From contig VDFB02358134.1 of the NCBI GenBank assembly GCA_007258455.2, positions 209,433,394 to 209,497,393 on the forward strand: DNA of 64,000 bases. Direction: 5' to 3'. Positions 22,262 to 34,639 of this stretch are shown here, piece by piece. Source of the DNA: Sequoia sempervirens (lineage: Eukaryota; Streptophyta; Pinopsida; Cupressales; Cupressaceae). The notes under the pieces were generated by a model that saw nothing but the letters and a program-made list of their open reading frames with translations, made no database searches and was not told where the DNA came from. How positions within the stretch are numbered: the first letter of the stretch is position 1; each line of letters starts with the position of its first letter. Both the position numbers and the translations under genes were made by a program.

Positions 22262-23450
22262 GGGGGAATTGGTGCCAATTTGATGTGGAAATTAGCTCTT
22301 TCCAAACTCCTATGCAAGTTTTGATGATTTGATGAAGATTGTGATCCACTTTGTTGAAGGTTGAAGTGTGCTTCAAGATAAAATCTAGATAACCCAGCTA
22401 TAAAACTCAATGAGATGGATGGAGATTGCTATGAATATGAGTATAATAAGTTTACTCAAGTTGTGGATGCTAGAGTGAGGGATGAAGCTTCTTATTTATA
22501 GATTAAAAAATTGGAGAAAGGCCCAAAATGAAGCAATGTGGGACTAACATTCAACCAATGGCAAGGTGCCAGTTGTCAAGATGAGAATGGATGAAGGATG
22601 TGCACATTTTGATGAATGTTCCCATAAATGCAATTAGGTGATATTTGAAATTAGTGAAATGACATGTAAGAGGGAAAATAAATTGCCTTAAATGCCACTT
22701 GGTTCAAGGCAAGAGAACTTATTAGGTGAAGTAAATGCCTTATTGGAAGAACAAAGTCCACTTGGATTTTGAATTCAAATTTGAGGGAATATTCCTCCAT
22801 TATGCCATGTTGAGGGAAAATAGAGATTTAATAAATGAATTAAATCTATTTTCATGTGCAAGTGGAAAAAGCTAGAGGATGGGACATGAAAGGAGATTAA
22901 ATTAATCAAGGTTAATTAATTTAATGAGAGATTAGATGATGTGACAAATTTGACTTAGATTTATGGGTTGATTTAAATCAAATATGAGAAGAATATGACT
23001 TTAGACTTAGTTAAGTAAATATTTGATTTATTTAACTAAAGGGTTTATCTAGTTAGCTTAAATTAAATAAAGTTTAATTTTTTTAATCAAATAGATAGAC
23101 TTTAGAGTTTTAATCAAATAAAGGGAATTATTTAATTAAATATGGACATAGGGTTAATTAGATCAGGTAAATTGATTTGATCAACAAGAGAGAAAGACTT
23201 AATTAGATAAAATGATTTATTTAATTAAGAGAGGAAAATTGATGAATTTAATCAAATAAAGGTATTCGATTAAATGGTTAGACCGAGGGATGATTTAGGA
23301 TGAAACAGTGTTAGTAGTCAGGATCAAGTATGTCAGTATATTTTCCATGTCTACAACCACTAACTATCTTCTAATCACTTATTAGCTAATCCAATCAGCA
23401 TCTTGATCAACTCTCCCATCCCCCAAGGTATTTGTAATTCCTTTTTGTGA
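22262..23450 (-). mobile_element. GYP-1 PBS-like site and LTR-like region
   Basis: The minus strand has TTGGCACCAATTCCCCC at about 22262-22278, which resembles the TTGGCRCC-type PBS of gypsy elements. A TG start follows on the plus strand at 22281. A minus-strand TATA-like site TCTATAAATAAGAAG lies at about 22490-22505. The rest is an AT-rich run of TTAATTAAAT words, like U3 of a decayed LTR and like 46980-47160. No second LTR copy is recognised, so the right end is a guess. Confidence 0.4.
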
Positions 23451-24171
23451 TGCAGGAGCATCTAGTGGTGTAAGGGCAATTTTGCATCACCCAAAAAAAG
23501 AGTTTCATTTCATAATGGTAGTTTCTTAGATGTTTTTGCATTTATAGATACTCTTTTCATCATAATATAATCCCCAAATTATAGTTTTTATTTTATATTC
23601 CTGGGTTGAAAGATATTGCAGTTTTAGTCTCCTAGAATTGCACCTAAAAACCTTCCAGGTTAGATTTGAGGAACTAAACAGTCCCAAAATGTCCCCAAAA
23701 TTTCCAAAATTGGTGTGGTAGATTTTAAGCATGTTATTGACTCTGAGACCTTTCCAACAATTCAAACAGTTCAAAAAATGATGTCTTAGATCAAAAGTTA
23801 TGGCTCCTGAAAGTTGGCGCACTTTCTAGAAGTTACTAATTTTTGAATGTACTTTTCAAATTTGAATTTCAAGTTCTAATTTTTGGCGCCAGATTGCCAA
23901 AAACTCAAGTTTGAATGTTGTTTTGGCTCTAAACTAAAAAGGGAGCTCTATTTATGGGTGGGTTTCTACTTTTTGTGTAGCTTTTGGGGAACAAGTTCGC
24001 ATACTGTGAAAAGGGGTTTCTTTATAATTCTATACTTTACATATTTCCAAAACTTGATGATATCAGATCCTCTGCATGTAAGATCATTTTAGAATAATAA
24101 AATAACATTCTCTTTTTGGTGTGTTAATTTTTTATGTCTTGGATTGCACCCTCATCATTTTGTCTTCCCCA

Positions 24172-24595
24172 TGTGAATTTGAAATTCAGTTCTATTCCTC
24201 CAAGGAATCTCATATTCTCCATGTGATCATTGAAAGGTCACATCAGTCACATGGGTTAGGAATCTTCTACTATAATCACCTTGTCTTATCCAAGGTACTT
24301 CTCAACTTCCTTTTCTTATCCTTGAGATATTCCCAATCATGTGAATTTGAAATCCACTTTTATTCTTCTAAGGAATCTCCTCTTCCCCATGTGATAATTT
24401 AAAGGTCACATCAGTCACATGGGTTAGGAACCTTCTATTATAAGTACCTTGTCTTATCCAAGGTACTTCATAGCTCCGTTTTCTTATCCTTGGGATACTC
24501 CCAATAATTGGGAATTTAAAATTTACTTTTATTCTCCCAAAGTTCTCCTCTTCCCCATGTGAATCTCATGTGTCACATCACTCACCTGGGAAGGT
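24172..24595 (+). repeat. Tandem repeat of about 168 bp, 2.5 units
   Basis: Units start at about 24172, 24340 and 24510. Each has GTGAATTTGAAAT, a TTCTATTCCTCCAAGGAATCT-like stretch, CCATGTGAT, GGTCACATCAGTCACATGGG, then TACCTTGTCTTATCCAAGGTACTT. The third is shortened. Each unit contains small inverted words (CACATGG/CCATGTG and AAGGTAC/GTACCTT), so the array is rich in hairpin potential. It lies just upstream of a TATA-like element at 24793 and may be an LTR enhancer duplication. Confidence 0.8.
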
Positions 24596-25560
24596 ACTTG
24601 CAAGTACCTTCACATCACTTGTCCTTCTTCCACATTATTTGTACCCTTTCCATCTCACCATGTCCTTTGGACACTTACTCCTCCACATGGAAAGATGTGA
24701 GAGCTTGTGAGTCCTCAACTCACCATATCCCTCCATCTTGGACATGGTGGCTTAATCTTGACCATTGAATTCTCAAGAGAATTCAATTTCTTCTATAAAT
24801 ACCTTCCTCTTTCATTCATTTAGGGACATTATGCATTTATAATAACCTATCTCATATCAAAATCATTCTACTTCTACTATCATCCTCCATTGTTGCACAT
24901 TTAAGCTCTCTTTGCACCCATTGCATTCATCTACTCAACTACCCACATAACCCATTTGAATCCTCATCTTGTATAGATCATTTTGAATCCATTTCATCCA
25001 CCTTGCCATCAAAAGGAGCACAAAAAATCAACATCAAGGGCCAACCAAACATCAATTCAAGACAAGGTAAAATCTTCTCTTTCTATCTTTATTTTGTTTT
25101 GAATTCAACTAGGCTAATCTTGAGGTGTTAGCGTTCTCTTCCTTTCTTTCTTGCACCTTGTTTTGCATCTTTTTAGAGTAGGTTAAGATCACTTGATCAC
25201 AATAACATTGCATGTTGTTCATTCATCATTTTTATCCATTTCATTTCATTTAAAGGTTTAATTACCAACAAGGGGTTTGACCAAGGAAAACCCCCATTCA
25301 CTAAAAATCAACAATTTTTTCCTCCCTTGTGTGTTTGTGTTTGCAAATTTAGGCTGAATACTTGAAGATCATTTGAAGGGAAAATTTGTGAAGTTGCAAA
25401 GTTACATTGTAAAGTTTTCATCTTCACAAAAACTCACCTACTGACCAAATTTAGATGTTTCAGGACCTAATATCTAAGAAGAACGAAGTACAAACATTAA
25501 GCCTCAAGACCACATTTAAAGAGTTAAAAAATTCTAGAAAAGACTAAGTCACCACCTAAC
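24596..25560 (+). promoter_or_regulatory. TATA-bearing LTR-like stretch
   Basis: TTCTATAAATACC at about 24791-24803 is a good plant TATA box, followed by a pyrimidine-rich leader-like sequence with CATTCATCTACTCAACTACC. No coding frame follows. Together with the upstream tandem repeat it looks like U3-R of a solo or truncated LTR on the plus strand. I found neither a partner LTR nor a PBS. Confidence 0.4.
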
Positions 25561-28500
25561 ACTTCTTAGTCCTCCTGAAGGTATTTTGTTGAGATTCTTT
25601 CAAATCCAGTTCCAACATCCAAAGATTCTACATCTACCCCAAAAAAAAGTAGTGGGACTAAGACAACAGTAAGGGAATCTTATTCCCCCATAGCATATTT
25701 TGACAACATTTTTGTATTTATAAAATCCTCATCACATTTCTAGGATTCCCAAGTACACACATCATAACTTTATGTTGCTTAATTTCATCATTTGACTTGC
25801 ATTAATAGGTATTGTAAGTTGAATATTAAGTTTTCTTTTCCAAGCTTTTTCTTGGTGGTGAACACCTCAAAGCTTAAACAACCCCCCTCTTAGGTCTTCC
25901 TTGTTGTGAATTAACTCACCTTTGGGTTGATAGTCAATCGAATTTGGGTTCCTATGACATTATTGAATGGTTGAGGGAGAATAGTGGGAATTTTACCCCA
26001 CTCATTTTCTTTCTAGTTCATAATCAAATTCATTCAACTATATTCCTCTCTAATCCTTAATCCAATGTATCAATTTAATCACTTCTATCCAACCATGATC
26101 TATCTTAAACTCAAGAACCAACACCCATCATTAATCAAGTATATAAGAAAATAAAAAAATAAAGCTAACACTTTCTTGATAACTTATCCTATCTCAAGTA
26201 GGGAATCAAATGATTCTTTCTTAGAAAATTAGGCTATCCCAAGTGTAAAATTCAAACAAAATTAAAATTATCATCAAAGGCTTGATTCTTGATCCATCTC
26301 CTATCCAAATCTTCATCTTTCCATTATCATAAACATTAAAATCCTTAACTAACCATTGAACTTCTAATCCATTCATTCAAATTATTTATCAAATTCATCC
26401 ATTCAATTTTATCCTCAAAATCATAATCTAAGGTCATAAGCTAAAAACTTAAAAAATCAAAATCAAATTCCATAAAAATAATCCAAATTCCCTATATGTC
26501 CATAAACTAGTGCATCTACACATTTCACCACATCTACAATTGACTTTTTTTCTAAATTGATATTTCTACTTCATGTTCACCTAAGACTTCCTTTTAGTGC
26601 ATTTACTCTCCAAATCAATATATTTTCATCATTCAATAGATATAAAATCTATTTGAAAAAACTTTTATTATCTTGTGATGTATTTACTCTCAATACAATC
26701 AATCAAGTCCAAAAGCAATCCAACCCATCCAATCATCAATGTTAATGCATATTTGACCATTATTTCATCCAATACATCCATTGAATCAATCAAAATTAGG
26801 TCACCTTACCCCCTCAAATATAAAATCAAAATCATTTCACAATATAAAGTCATTAAGTAATCTAAAATTATATTATTCAATTAATTGATGATCCTAATAA
26901 TGAATCCATTTTATTTTTATGAGTCCCCACATCATTACCATCCTTTCAATCCATCTATAACTAATTATGATGATGGTATTATTGATCAATATGAGTATTT
27001 TACTGATCCTCTTGATGATATCATTCCTAGAAATCATTCCTTGAGATTCCTCCACACAAACATTCATAATCAAACACCTTTTGACCATGAGTTGGATAGT
27101 ACAAGCTATCACATTGTGTCTACATGTATATTCTTGATCACCCTAATTTCACCTTTCATAAAGGAAACCCATTCTATCCCCCATTAGTATCCCAACCCTT
27201 ATTCTTCTACGGGATACCCATTAATTCTACTACTGATCTAATTTGCTTCCCCCATTATCCATAAATCCATAAACCTCATCCTCCAAATAATCCACTAGCT
27301 AATCCTAATCCTTGACCTAATCCTAAACTATTCAAATAATTAATTTCCAATATTCTCTAAAGACTAAAGCATAATAAAAACTACAACATTGTGGGTTCAT
27401 GCCATCCTACTAATCTAAATCCATATATGTGTGTTATTAACAATGCCATCACCCACCTAACACCTATCACTCCCATCAAAATCCTAGCACCATTAAGTAT
27501 ATTGAAACCCTACCATCACAATCTCATGAACATCCCAAATATACCATCCCTTCATCTACCCTATTTAAGTAATTGTTAACTATCCCCCATCACACCCTCC
27601 AAGAAAATTCAAACATGCGAAGAACTAGTTCCAAAGGGTGTAAACACATATCCCATTGCAAATAAAGATCCTAACACCCCATATAATCCCTCTTATGACT
27701 AAATACTATCTCTTCTCCAAACCATCCCAAAACCATTTCTTTATCCTCTTCTGTGTATTACCTTTACCCATGGTTGTCCTCTTTTTATATAAGGGAAACA
27801 TATATCCAACAACACTCACCTTCCATCACCATATATAATCAAGTATTATTTGTAAAATAATCTCCATCTTGGTGTACTTTTATTACTCAAAAAATGAATT
27901 ATCATGGAAAATGATTAGGTATTCATGAGAAATGTATCTTGGAGCCCATCCATTCCAAATCAAACTCATAGTTATAGGGCCTTTATTATTCATCTAAAGG
28001 AAAAATATCTATTTTTTTAGTAGAACCTTTTCCATTCCTAGCACATGATTTATAGTTATATAATTATGTTGGATATTTTAAAAATAATGTATTGGTGGTG
28101 GTTGTATCTTGTTAGCTTGAATATCTTGGTTCTAATTTATTCTCTAGAGCTATTAGTATTATAGTTGATTGTGAGTATTCCATGGGTGATATTTATTTGT
28201 AAGATGGTTATGATGACACCATGCAGAGATCAATATCACAATTTAGTGTAAGCTTAGGAAATGACTTGGATTTAACATTTAGTGATGGATTATCTTCTAA
28301 AATGGTTTTTTATGTCATGGATGAGATCATCAATTTTATTTCCTATACAATGATTTCTTTAATATTTTTAGTTTGATTATTAGGAGATTTTTATTTTCAT
28401 GTTATTATAGTTTTTGATATATTGGTTATCCATGGAGGACTCTTGTATTTTTTGGTTGAGGTTTTAGTTTATGACTTATTAGTTTTGACAAGTGATCCTT

Positions 28501-28673
28501 GTTTGAGAGGATGCATGACATTGTTTCTTCATTTACTCTAGATAATATTTGGATTTTTGGCATGATACATGTTCTCTTGGGAGAATTATATGTTCATTGG
28601 AGAATATGGTATTCCTTTAACGAGTTGTTAGATCATGATGTCATGATGTGTTACTAATTTAATGGTTAGATAT
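25561..28673. other. AT-rich decayed DNA, no gene called
   Basis: The first kilobase resembles 3770-4130 in its CCAATC/ATCAAAATC texture. Plus-strand open frames at 26885-27187 and 27391-27579 are His/Asn/Pro-rich by composition and match no family I know. The stretch 27880-28670 has the look of very decayed coding DNA but I cannot place it. Confidence 0.35.
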
Positions 28674-29462
28674 GGGTATGTGCAGGATCATCATGGAAAA
28701 AATAGGCCCATAAGTGGCAAAAAATATGAAAAATCAGAGTTAGGCAACTTGACGTAAAAATTTAAATAAGTTATCTCTATTATTTTAAAAATATGTAAGA
28801 ATAGAATCTATAGAAAATTGAATGTAGTTTCTAAACTACTAGGTTTTTAAAAAAATATATATATCTATTTGGTGAAAATTTAAAATTTCAATGCAATGGT
28901 ACTTAAATTTTAGGGAAAAAATAAGAAGTAGGTGTTTGTCTGACCACCTTAACCACAATAAAATATAATATTTTTTATAATATTTTAGATATAAGTAGAG
29001 GACTCATGCCCCAATGTGATGCATATTATTTTGTAATTTTTTCCAAGTAAATAATTAATTATTATTTTTTTATTACAAATTTTTAAAAAATATAAAAAAC
29101 TCATGTCTGACCACCTTGACTTGGTCAAAACTTCATGAAATTCAATTTTTCTCTTTTAAATCCTATAGCATACAAAGCATAGAATGTGACACATGTTTTG
29201 GACTCAAAAAATGTGATACTGTTTGAAAGCTATAGAGTTTTTTCAATCAACCTATCAATCAGAACTTTAGTCATAATTTGAATAGAAAATGAATAATAAT
29301 TACTTATTAAATTGAAAGTAAAGCATAATTTATATTGGTGGAAAGATAATAATCTCCTTTAAAAACCCTTTTTGTTTCATCATTTTTGGGTAAAAAAATA
29401 GTCATCAGCCACATACCCATCATATTGCCACTTTTTGGCCCATCATGATCCTACACATACCC
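28674..29462 (-). mobile_element. M2: non-autonomous TIR element, copy 2
   Basis: The 789-bp unit begins GGGTATGTGCAGGATCATCA and ends GATCCTACACATACCC, flanked on each side by ATAT (4-bp target duplication). Read in reverse complement it matches M1 (5502-6284) end to end. Shared stretches include CATCACAT..GAGTCCTCTACTTATATCT, GACCA..GTTAAGGTGGTCAGAC and GAATTTCATGAAGTTTTGACCA. No coding frame is present. TIR and TSD together suggest a MITE-like DNA transposon, with no match to a superfamily I can name with confidence. Confidence 0.87.
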
Positions 29463-31049
29463 ATATTTGATATAGTGATTTGGATATTTCCATTTAGGTT
29501 TTTTCCTCATTTCAAGTCTACTCATCTTCTTAAGGTGTTATCATTAGTCAAATATTTTTAGGATTGGAATTTGATTTATTTTATGTGCTCCAATATTCAA
29601 TATTGTTTCTCTTGACCTTTTTCTATTTTGAACTATTTTGAAATAAGTCCTTGTTCTCATTAGAAACTTTATTTTTATACTTGTGCATATTATAATAGTC
29701 CTAAGTGCTAATATTTAATTATGGGATTGAAGGAAAAATTATATAGAATTAGGTATAGGGATACAACCAAATTGGGGAAACAATACAAGTTTGAGAGTGG
29801 ATATAGATAAAGATATGGGAATAATCATTTCTAAATTGAATAGGTCATTGGTTTAGTTGGAATTTCTTCATTCTACTATTCCTCGAGTTCTATATTGGAA
29901 TCTATCTCCCTTGGTGATTCATTATGAATTGAAAAATATCACTTTCCTAGTATATAATGAGAAGGCTCATGTTGTGGTCTACTTCCCAATAGAATTGTCT
30001 CCCTATTCTTGATGGATGTGGATTGTTAAGTTTACTTAGGTCCTAGGGAATATTTATAGAATTTTGTTAGTTGTAATAAGATCTAATCTTAAATCTTTCA
30101 AATTTTAATATTATTTGTCTCATGTCATAGGATTAAGACACATGTCATGATTTTGTCTAATCTTATGTCTCACCTTGGTTATACAATCACATGGTCTCAT
30201 GTGTAAATAACAAACATAAAATAATAATCTATCATTTGAATCATTTGATAGAATAATATTATTCTATCATATCTGATCTCTCTTGTTCTTTCATGAAGCT
30301 CCTAGATCTTGAGTAGATATAATCTTCAACCAAATCTTTCATGGTGTAGAGTATTCTATACCAACTCTTACATGGTACCAAATCTTGAGGGATTTATTCC
30401 TGCTAGTTTTTATTGAGAGATCTAGGTTGAAAATTTTGGTGGATCTTGAAAATTTGAGAATTCTTTTCTCTTGCATCAAAGGATGATTTATAGAATCAGA
30501 AAAACTTGAAAAGAAATACCAAGTTTGAGGATTTCCTTTTTGTGTATTTATATTACAAATTAAAATCATACCTTATTTTGGTGTAAATTTGAGCTCACCA
30601 TTAAGTTCAAAGGGTTTGAGAAAGTCATTTTTTCCTTTTGTTTCATCCAAATTGGACATATGAATTTAGATCTATGAGGGTTTGAAGCTAAAAAAATGGT
30701 TGTTAGATCTAGGAGCTAGTTGCAATTATGGATCACTATGGGTCAAAAAAAACCTTGCCATCACATCTAGGAGGCCCAAAAACTCCAAGATCAACTTTCA
30801 AAACATCAAAATCAGATCCCTTGCTTTGATGCCTTAGAGAAAAAATTCAATAATTTGACTATATGATCGACTATACAACCATATGACTATACAACTAAGT
30901 AGACGATACATAGGTCACCAAAAAAACATAGAGGTGAAAAATTTCTATAAATTTTTTAAAAGTTTTCTAGAGTTTCTTTTGGAAATTTTAAAATTTTAAA
31001 AATAAAAACAACAATCCTATTCGCAAATTCTACAATACCCTACATAGTG
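29463..31049. other. Decayed DNA with an LTR-like stretch at about 30065-30371
   Basis: The stretch from TGTTAGTTGTAATAAGATC (about 30065) to CTCTTACA, followed by TGGTACCAAATC (about 30372), looks like a copia LTR followed by a decayed PBS (compare TGGTATTAGAGC of COP-3). It shares CATAGGATTARGACAC with the COP-4 LTR at about 45320. The rest is AT-rich with no recognised gene. 30590-31040 reads like a retrotransposon leader. Confidence 0.4.
30246..30269. repeat. Perfect 24-bp palindrome
   Basis: TGATAGAATAAT is followed at once by its exact reverse complement ATTATTCTATCA with no spacer. A further CTATCA half-site lies a few bases upstream (about 30229). It sits in the LTR-like stretch. It could form a cruciform or be a dimeric binding site, or may be chance in AT-rich DNA. 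Confidence 0.9.
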
Positions 31050-31468
31050 CAGGGTACTCAATGGTACTATCAAGGTACATAGAGATCCACATGGACCAAT
31101 TAGGTCAAATAACTACAACCTCCCACCTACCATTGTGCACCTATCAATATTATAGTATTTCAAAATATGAAGACCAAATATTATAAATAACTTGGGATTT
31201 ATTTTCTATATTTAGGTCATGTTGTCTCATAGCATAAGATGAGGAAACCTATCATCATGTAATTTAATCCTCACCCTTGGTTTCATCTAGTTATTTTTGT
31301 TTTCCATAAATACTTGTATTTCATTATATTCATTCATTACGAAAGATTATTGCATCAATACAATTATAAGGTTTCATAAAAAATGTATTGGATTTTTCTC
31401 TCTTTGTGATAGGTATTTTATTTTAGGTGATTTTTGGGAGTTGTGGGGTTGAACCATCAACTCCAACA
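31050..31468 (+). mobile_element. COP-4 5' LTR (decayed)
   Basis: The stretch 31190-31385 aligns with 45285-45480: TTTATTTTCTATAT, GTCTCATAGCATAAGAT, TTTAATCCTCAC, TTCATTACGAAAGATTATTG. The LTR ends ..CTCCAACA at 31468 and is followed by TAGTATTAGTCC, a PBS-like site with 9 of 12 matches to that of COP-3. The 5' boundary is not resolved. It is much more decayed than COP-3, consistent with COP-4 being the older host element. Confidence 0.65.
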
Positions 31469-32332
31469 TAGTATTAGTCCACCAAATTTATGAATTCCCA
31501 TATTTTTAAAGAGATTCATCCTTGAGAAAAAATGATGCACCCTAGAGTGACAAAGGAATCATCATTGCATTCAAAATTCCCCAAAATCCTAAGATCAACT
31601 ATAAAATCTCAAAATTCCAAACAAGCAAAATTTAATTCATATTTTTAAGGGTTGCATAATTTTAAAGGAAAAAACTGATATAAATACATGGATTTGTAAA
31701 AATCAACATAGTCATACCATTTTTGTATATTTGTACACTATTTTGTACCTTTTTATGTAATTCCAAACCTTTTCCATAATTTTTTGGCCTTCTACATTAT
31801 TTTTTTGCTATTTTATGGTGTGTTGATGATGTCAGTGTTTTTTAATGATTTAGTTATTTTTCTAGTGAGACTGGATTTTTTAGTGATCTACATAACTTTT
31901 TTTCTACCAGATAACTACCCATTAGCTACTAGCCTAGTTTTTTGTATTTATTTATTTATTTATGAAAATTGGCCATAACTTGGAAATATAGTGTCAAAAA
32001 AATTTAAAATGATATTTTGTCACAAAGATAGTTACAAGAAATTTCGAGTGATGTAGCTATAATCATCTGATTTCACCCTAGGAAAACTTATCACCTAGAT
32101 CAAAGTTAGATAATTATTTTCTACTTATGACCTCATAATTGTCTTACTACCGCTAATCTTTACAATTCTTGTAGTTTTGGAAAGGTATTATAGAGAACTT
32201 TAGACATATCCATGCACTTTCTCTACAATCTTCCCCATGTATTCCTTATTTAGCTTTTTTTCATATTTTGGTAAATTAATTAGACATCATGACACCTAGA
32301 AATATTTTATTTTCATGAGATGGATTTTATTT
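31469..32332 (+). other. COP-4 leader remnant
   Basis: This is the interval between the COP-4 PBS-like site and the COP-3 insertion. It is AT-rich with no coding frame I can assign; the plus-strand ORF 31784-31978 is a hydrophobic low-complexity frame. The phrase TGGCCATAACTTGGAAATA is typical of copia leaders with decayed sequence and recurs in variant form at 34060 and 48120. The COP-3 target TATTT ends at 32332. Confidence 0.45.
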
Positions 32333-32846
32333 TGTTGGTGTAAATCAGTATTTTACTTATTACACTTTAATTGAGCTTACTTAGGGAATGCATATCATTA
32401 TAGATTGCACTTGTGACACCTAGTTATTTGCATCTTGCATCTAGGTTTTTGCATACATTGAGAGATATGAGTTGGAAACCTAGGGAAATGTGTGTAGGAT
32501 AAATTCCACTCTTTGTGGTGTGATCTAGTTATCACCTTTTTATCTCCACTTTCCGTGGCATGATAATTCCACCTTTGGTGGGTGATCCACCTTTCATGGA
32601 ATTATCTAATATTTCTCTCTACCTACCACACACATGATTGGGACACTTGTCTCATTCATGGCCCTTCATTGTGTCCTAGCTTTCCTTTATAAGAAAGCCT
32701 TTTACATGCTTGTAATTGTCTATCTTCATGTCTATCTTTATGCATATTGAGAATACAATCATCTTATTCTCTCATTTTCTCTCTCTCTCTCTCTTGTGCT
32801 ATGTTTAGTCTTTTGATCCTATTGTTTCTTTTCACAAGTTCTTACA
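32333..32846 (+). mobile_element. COP-3 5' LTR
   Basis: The 514-bp LTR runs from TGTTGGTGTAAATCAG to TTCTTACA. It contains paired words CCACTTTCCGTGGCATGATAA and a (TC)n run at about 32776-32798 just before the LTR end. TTTATAAGAAAG near 32690 is a TATA candidate. It aligns along its whole length with 43408-43923. Confidence 0.93.
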
Positions 32847-32858
32847 TGGTATTAGAGC
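32847..32858 (+). promoter_or_regulatory. COP-3 primer-binding site
   Basis: TGGTATTAGAGC directly follows the 5' LTR. It matches the initiator-Met tRNA complement TGGTATCAGAGC with one change, a variant often seen in plant copia elements. Confidence 0.93.
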
Positions 32859-34639
32859 GGTTGGAGGTCTTTTGCATAGCCATTGTTCAAAGATCCTAGC
32901 TCGTGTGAAGGTGGTTGAGAGGAAAATCTGAGGAGCAACAACATTTTGTTGCATCCTAAACTAGATCTGACCTCAAATTTGGATTCAGAAGGCCATTTCG
33001 AGTTGGGATTTCCTTTCGTTTCATCAAAATCGGACTCCAAGAGCTCTAGATCGGAAAAATTTGTGGATTTGGGTATTTTTTCAATTTTCTGAATTCATTC
33101 TATAGTTTTGGAAAAAAATTATTTTCTGGAAAATTCAGAACTTTCCCAATTCCTTCATCATAATATTTTCTTAAAAATAAAATTGTAAATTTTGAATTTT
33201 TTTTTTTACAAATTGTATGTTAATTTTTTGATTTTTATAAAATCAAAAAATCAAAACCAAAAAAATTGTATTTTTGGTTTTTTATTTTATAAATAAGAAA
33301 TCTGCGGAATGTTTTGACCATGGTACATAAAGTACTGCAAACTTGCAGGAGTACTGCAAGGTGGTATGGTACATGGCCCAATCATCACACACCACATGGG
33401 CCCCTATTTCCATCAGACCGAATTGGTCACATAGAACTCCGATGGCCATTTTTGCAGAAATCTGGCAGTTTATCATCTGGTTTCATCAAACCTCCGGCAA
33501 CAAAGTCTAACTGGCAGAGTCATACATCGTACCAGTGGCTAATTATAAAAAATATAGCATACACATACAGTATGGTCATCAAATATTTGGTGGTCAACAT
33601 AGCAGCCAGGAAAGATCTCCACTGGTGGTCAGTTCCGAAATATGTCAGCAACAAGCATACTTCAGTAGCATTCAAAGAAATTTTTGGCAACATATATCAA
33701 TCGCGTGGGAATTCCATGAAATCTGGCGAACATTTGAAGTGGTTGAAGATTTTTTAGAAAACTAGTAGCATTTGGGCAGTGTTTGAAAATAAAAACATGG
33801 CAAAAATCTTGCACACAAAAATCCGGCAACGTACAAAGCATATACCATTGAACCAATCCAGAAGATTCTGGCCACATTTTGGAATATTCCAACAAAACAT
33901 TCTGTAAGGAATGATGGCAAGCGTGACGGGTGCCAGACCATCAATTTTAATTGAGTGGAATGATGACATCATCACACTATCAGCGATGACATCAGTAGAC
34001 TAAATTTTTTTTTCCCCCTCACCAATGAGCTTTTCAATTTTGCAGTCCAACTTTGGAAGGCCATATCTTGCTCATTTTAACTCCTTTTTCAAAGCAAATT
34101 TTTTTTATTTGGGCTAATTTTTTGTGTACTTCGTAGTTTCATACTTGGTTTCTGATTTGGGTGGACAAATTTTCCAGAATTTTTAGTTTCTCAACTCTAT
34201 ACCTGTCCAATCACCATTTTTGCAACTTCCAAGGCTTCATTCAGGCTCATACAAACTCCTTTTCAGGTGCCATTTCTTTTGAAAGTGCATGATTTTTTGT
34301 CTACTTCTTGAATCTACAATCATTTTGAAGTGATCTTGAGTGGATTTTGTACTTTTAGCATACAATCATTATTGGCCTATTTGGCACTTGTATTGCATAG
34401 ATCTAAATTTAGGTCTTTGCTTTATTGTTCTAGTATGTTCTCAGCCTAATTGTGGTAAGTTGTAAATCAGAAATCATAATCCCACTTATCTAAGTTGCAA
34501 GTGGCCTATTGTACATGCACTACATTATAAAGTGCCAAAATCATCTATTTGGGGGGGGGGGTACTTTGATTGAGTGAATTTGGGGGGTGTCTCTTGTGTG
34601 ATTGTTCCTATTTTCTCTCTTGTGCTCTTGCATTCCATC
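32859..34639 (+). other. COP-3 long untranslated leader
   Basis: About 1.8 kb separate the PBS from the gag ATG. Both strands show short frames (e.g. 33314-33757 plus) without recognisable domains. An AT-rich part at 33180-33295 contains a perfect stem TTTTTTGATTTT-TAT-AAAATCAAAAAA (33225-33251) with further A/T stems next to it. A run of 10 G lies at about 34551-34560. Confidence 0.6.

Noticed and set aside
26885..27187. 100-residue plus-strand ORF, His/Asn/Pro-rich
   Set aside because: Composition follows the CAT/AAT/CCA-rich DNA; no family recognised. Left as undefined sequence.
33314..33757. 147-residue plus-strand ORF in the COP-3 leader
   Set aside because: It overlaps several other frames on both strands, has no domain, and lies between PBS and gag ATG where copia leaders are non-coding.
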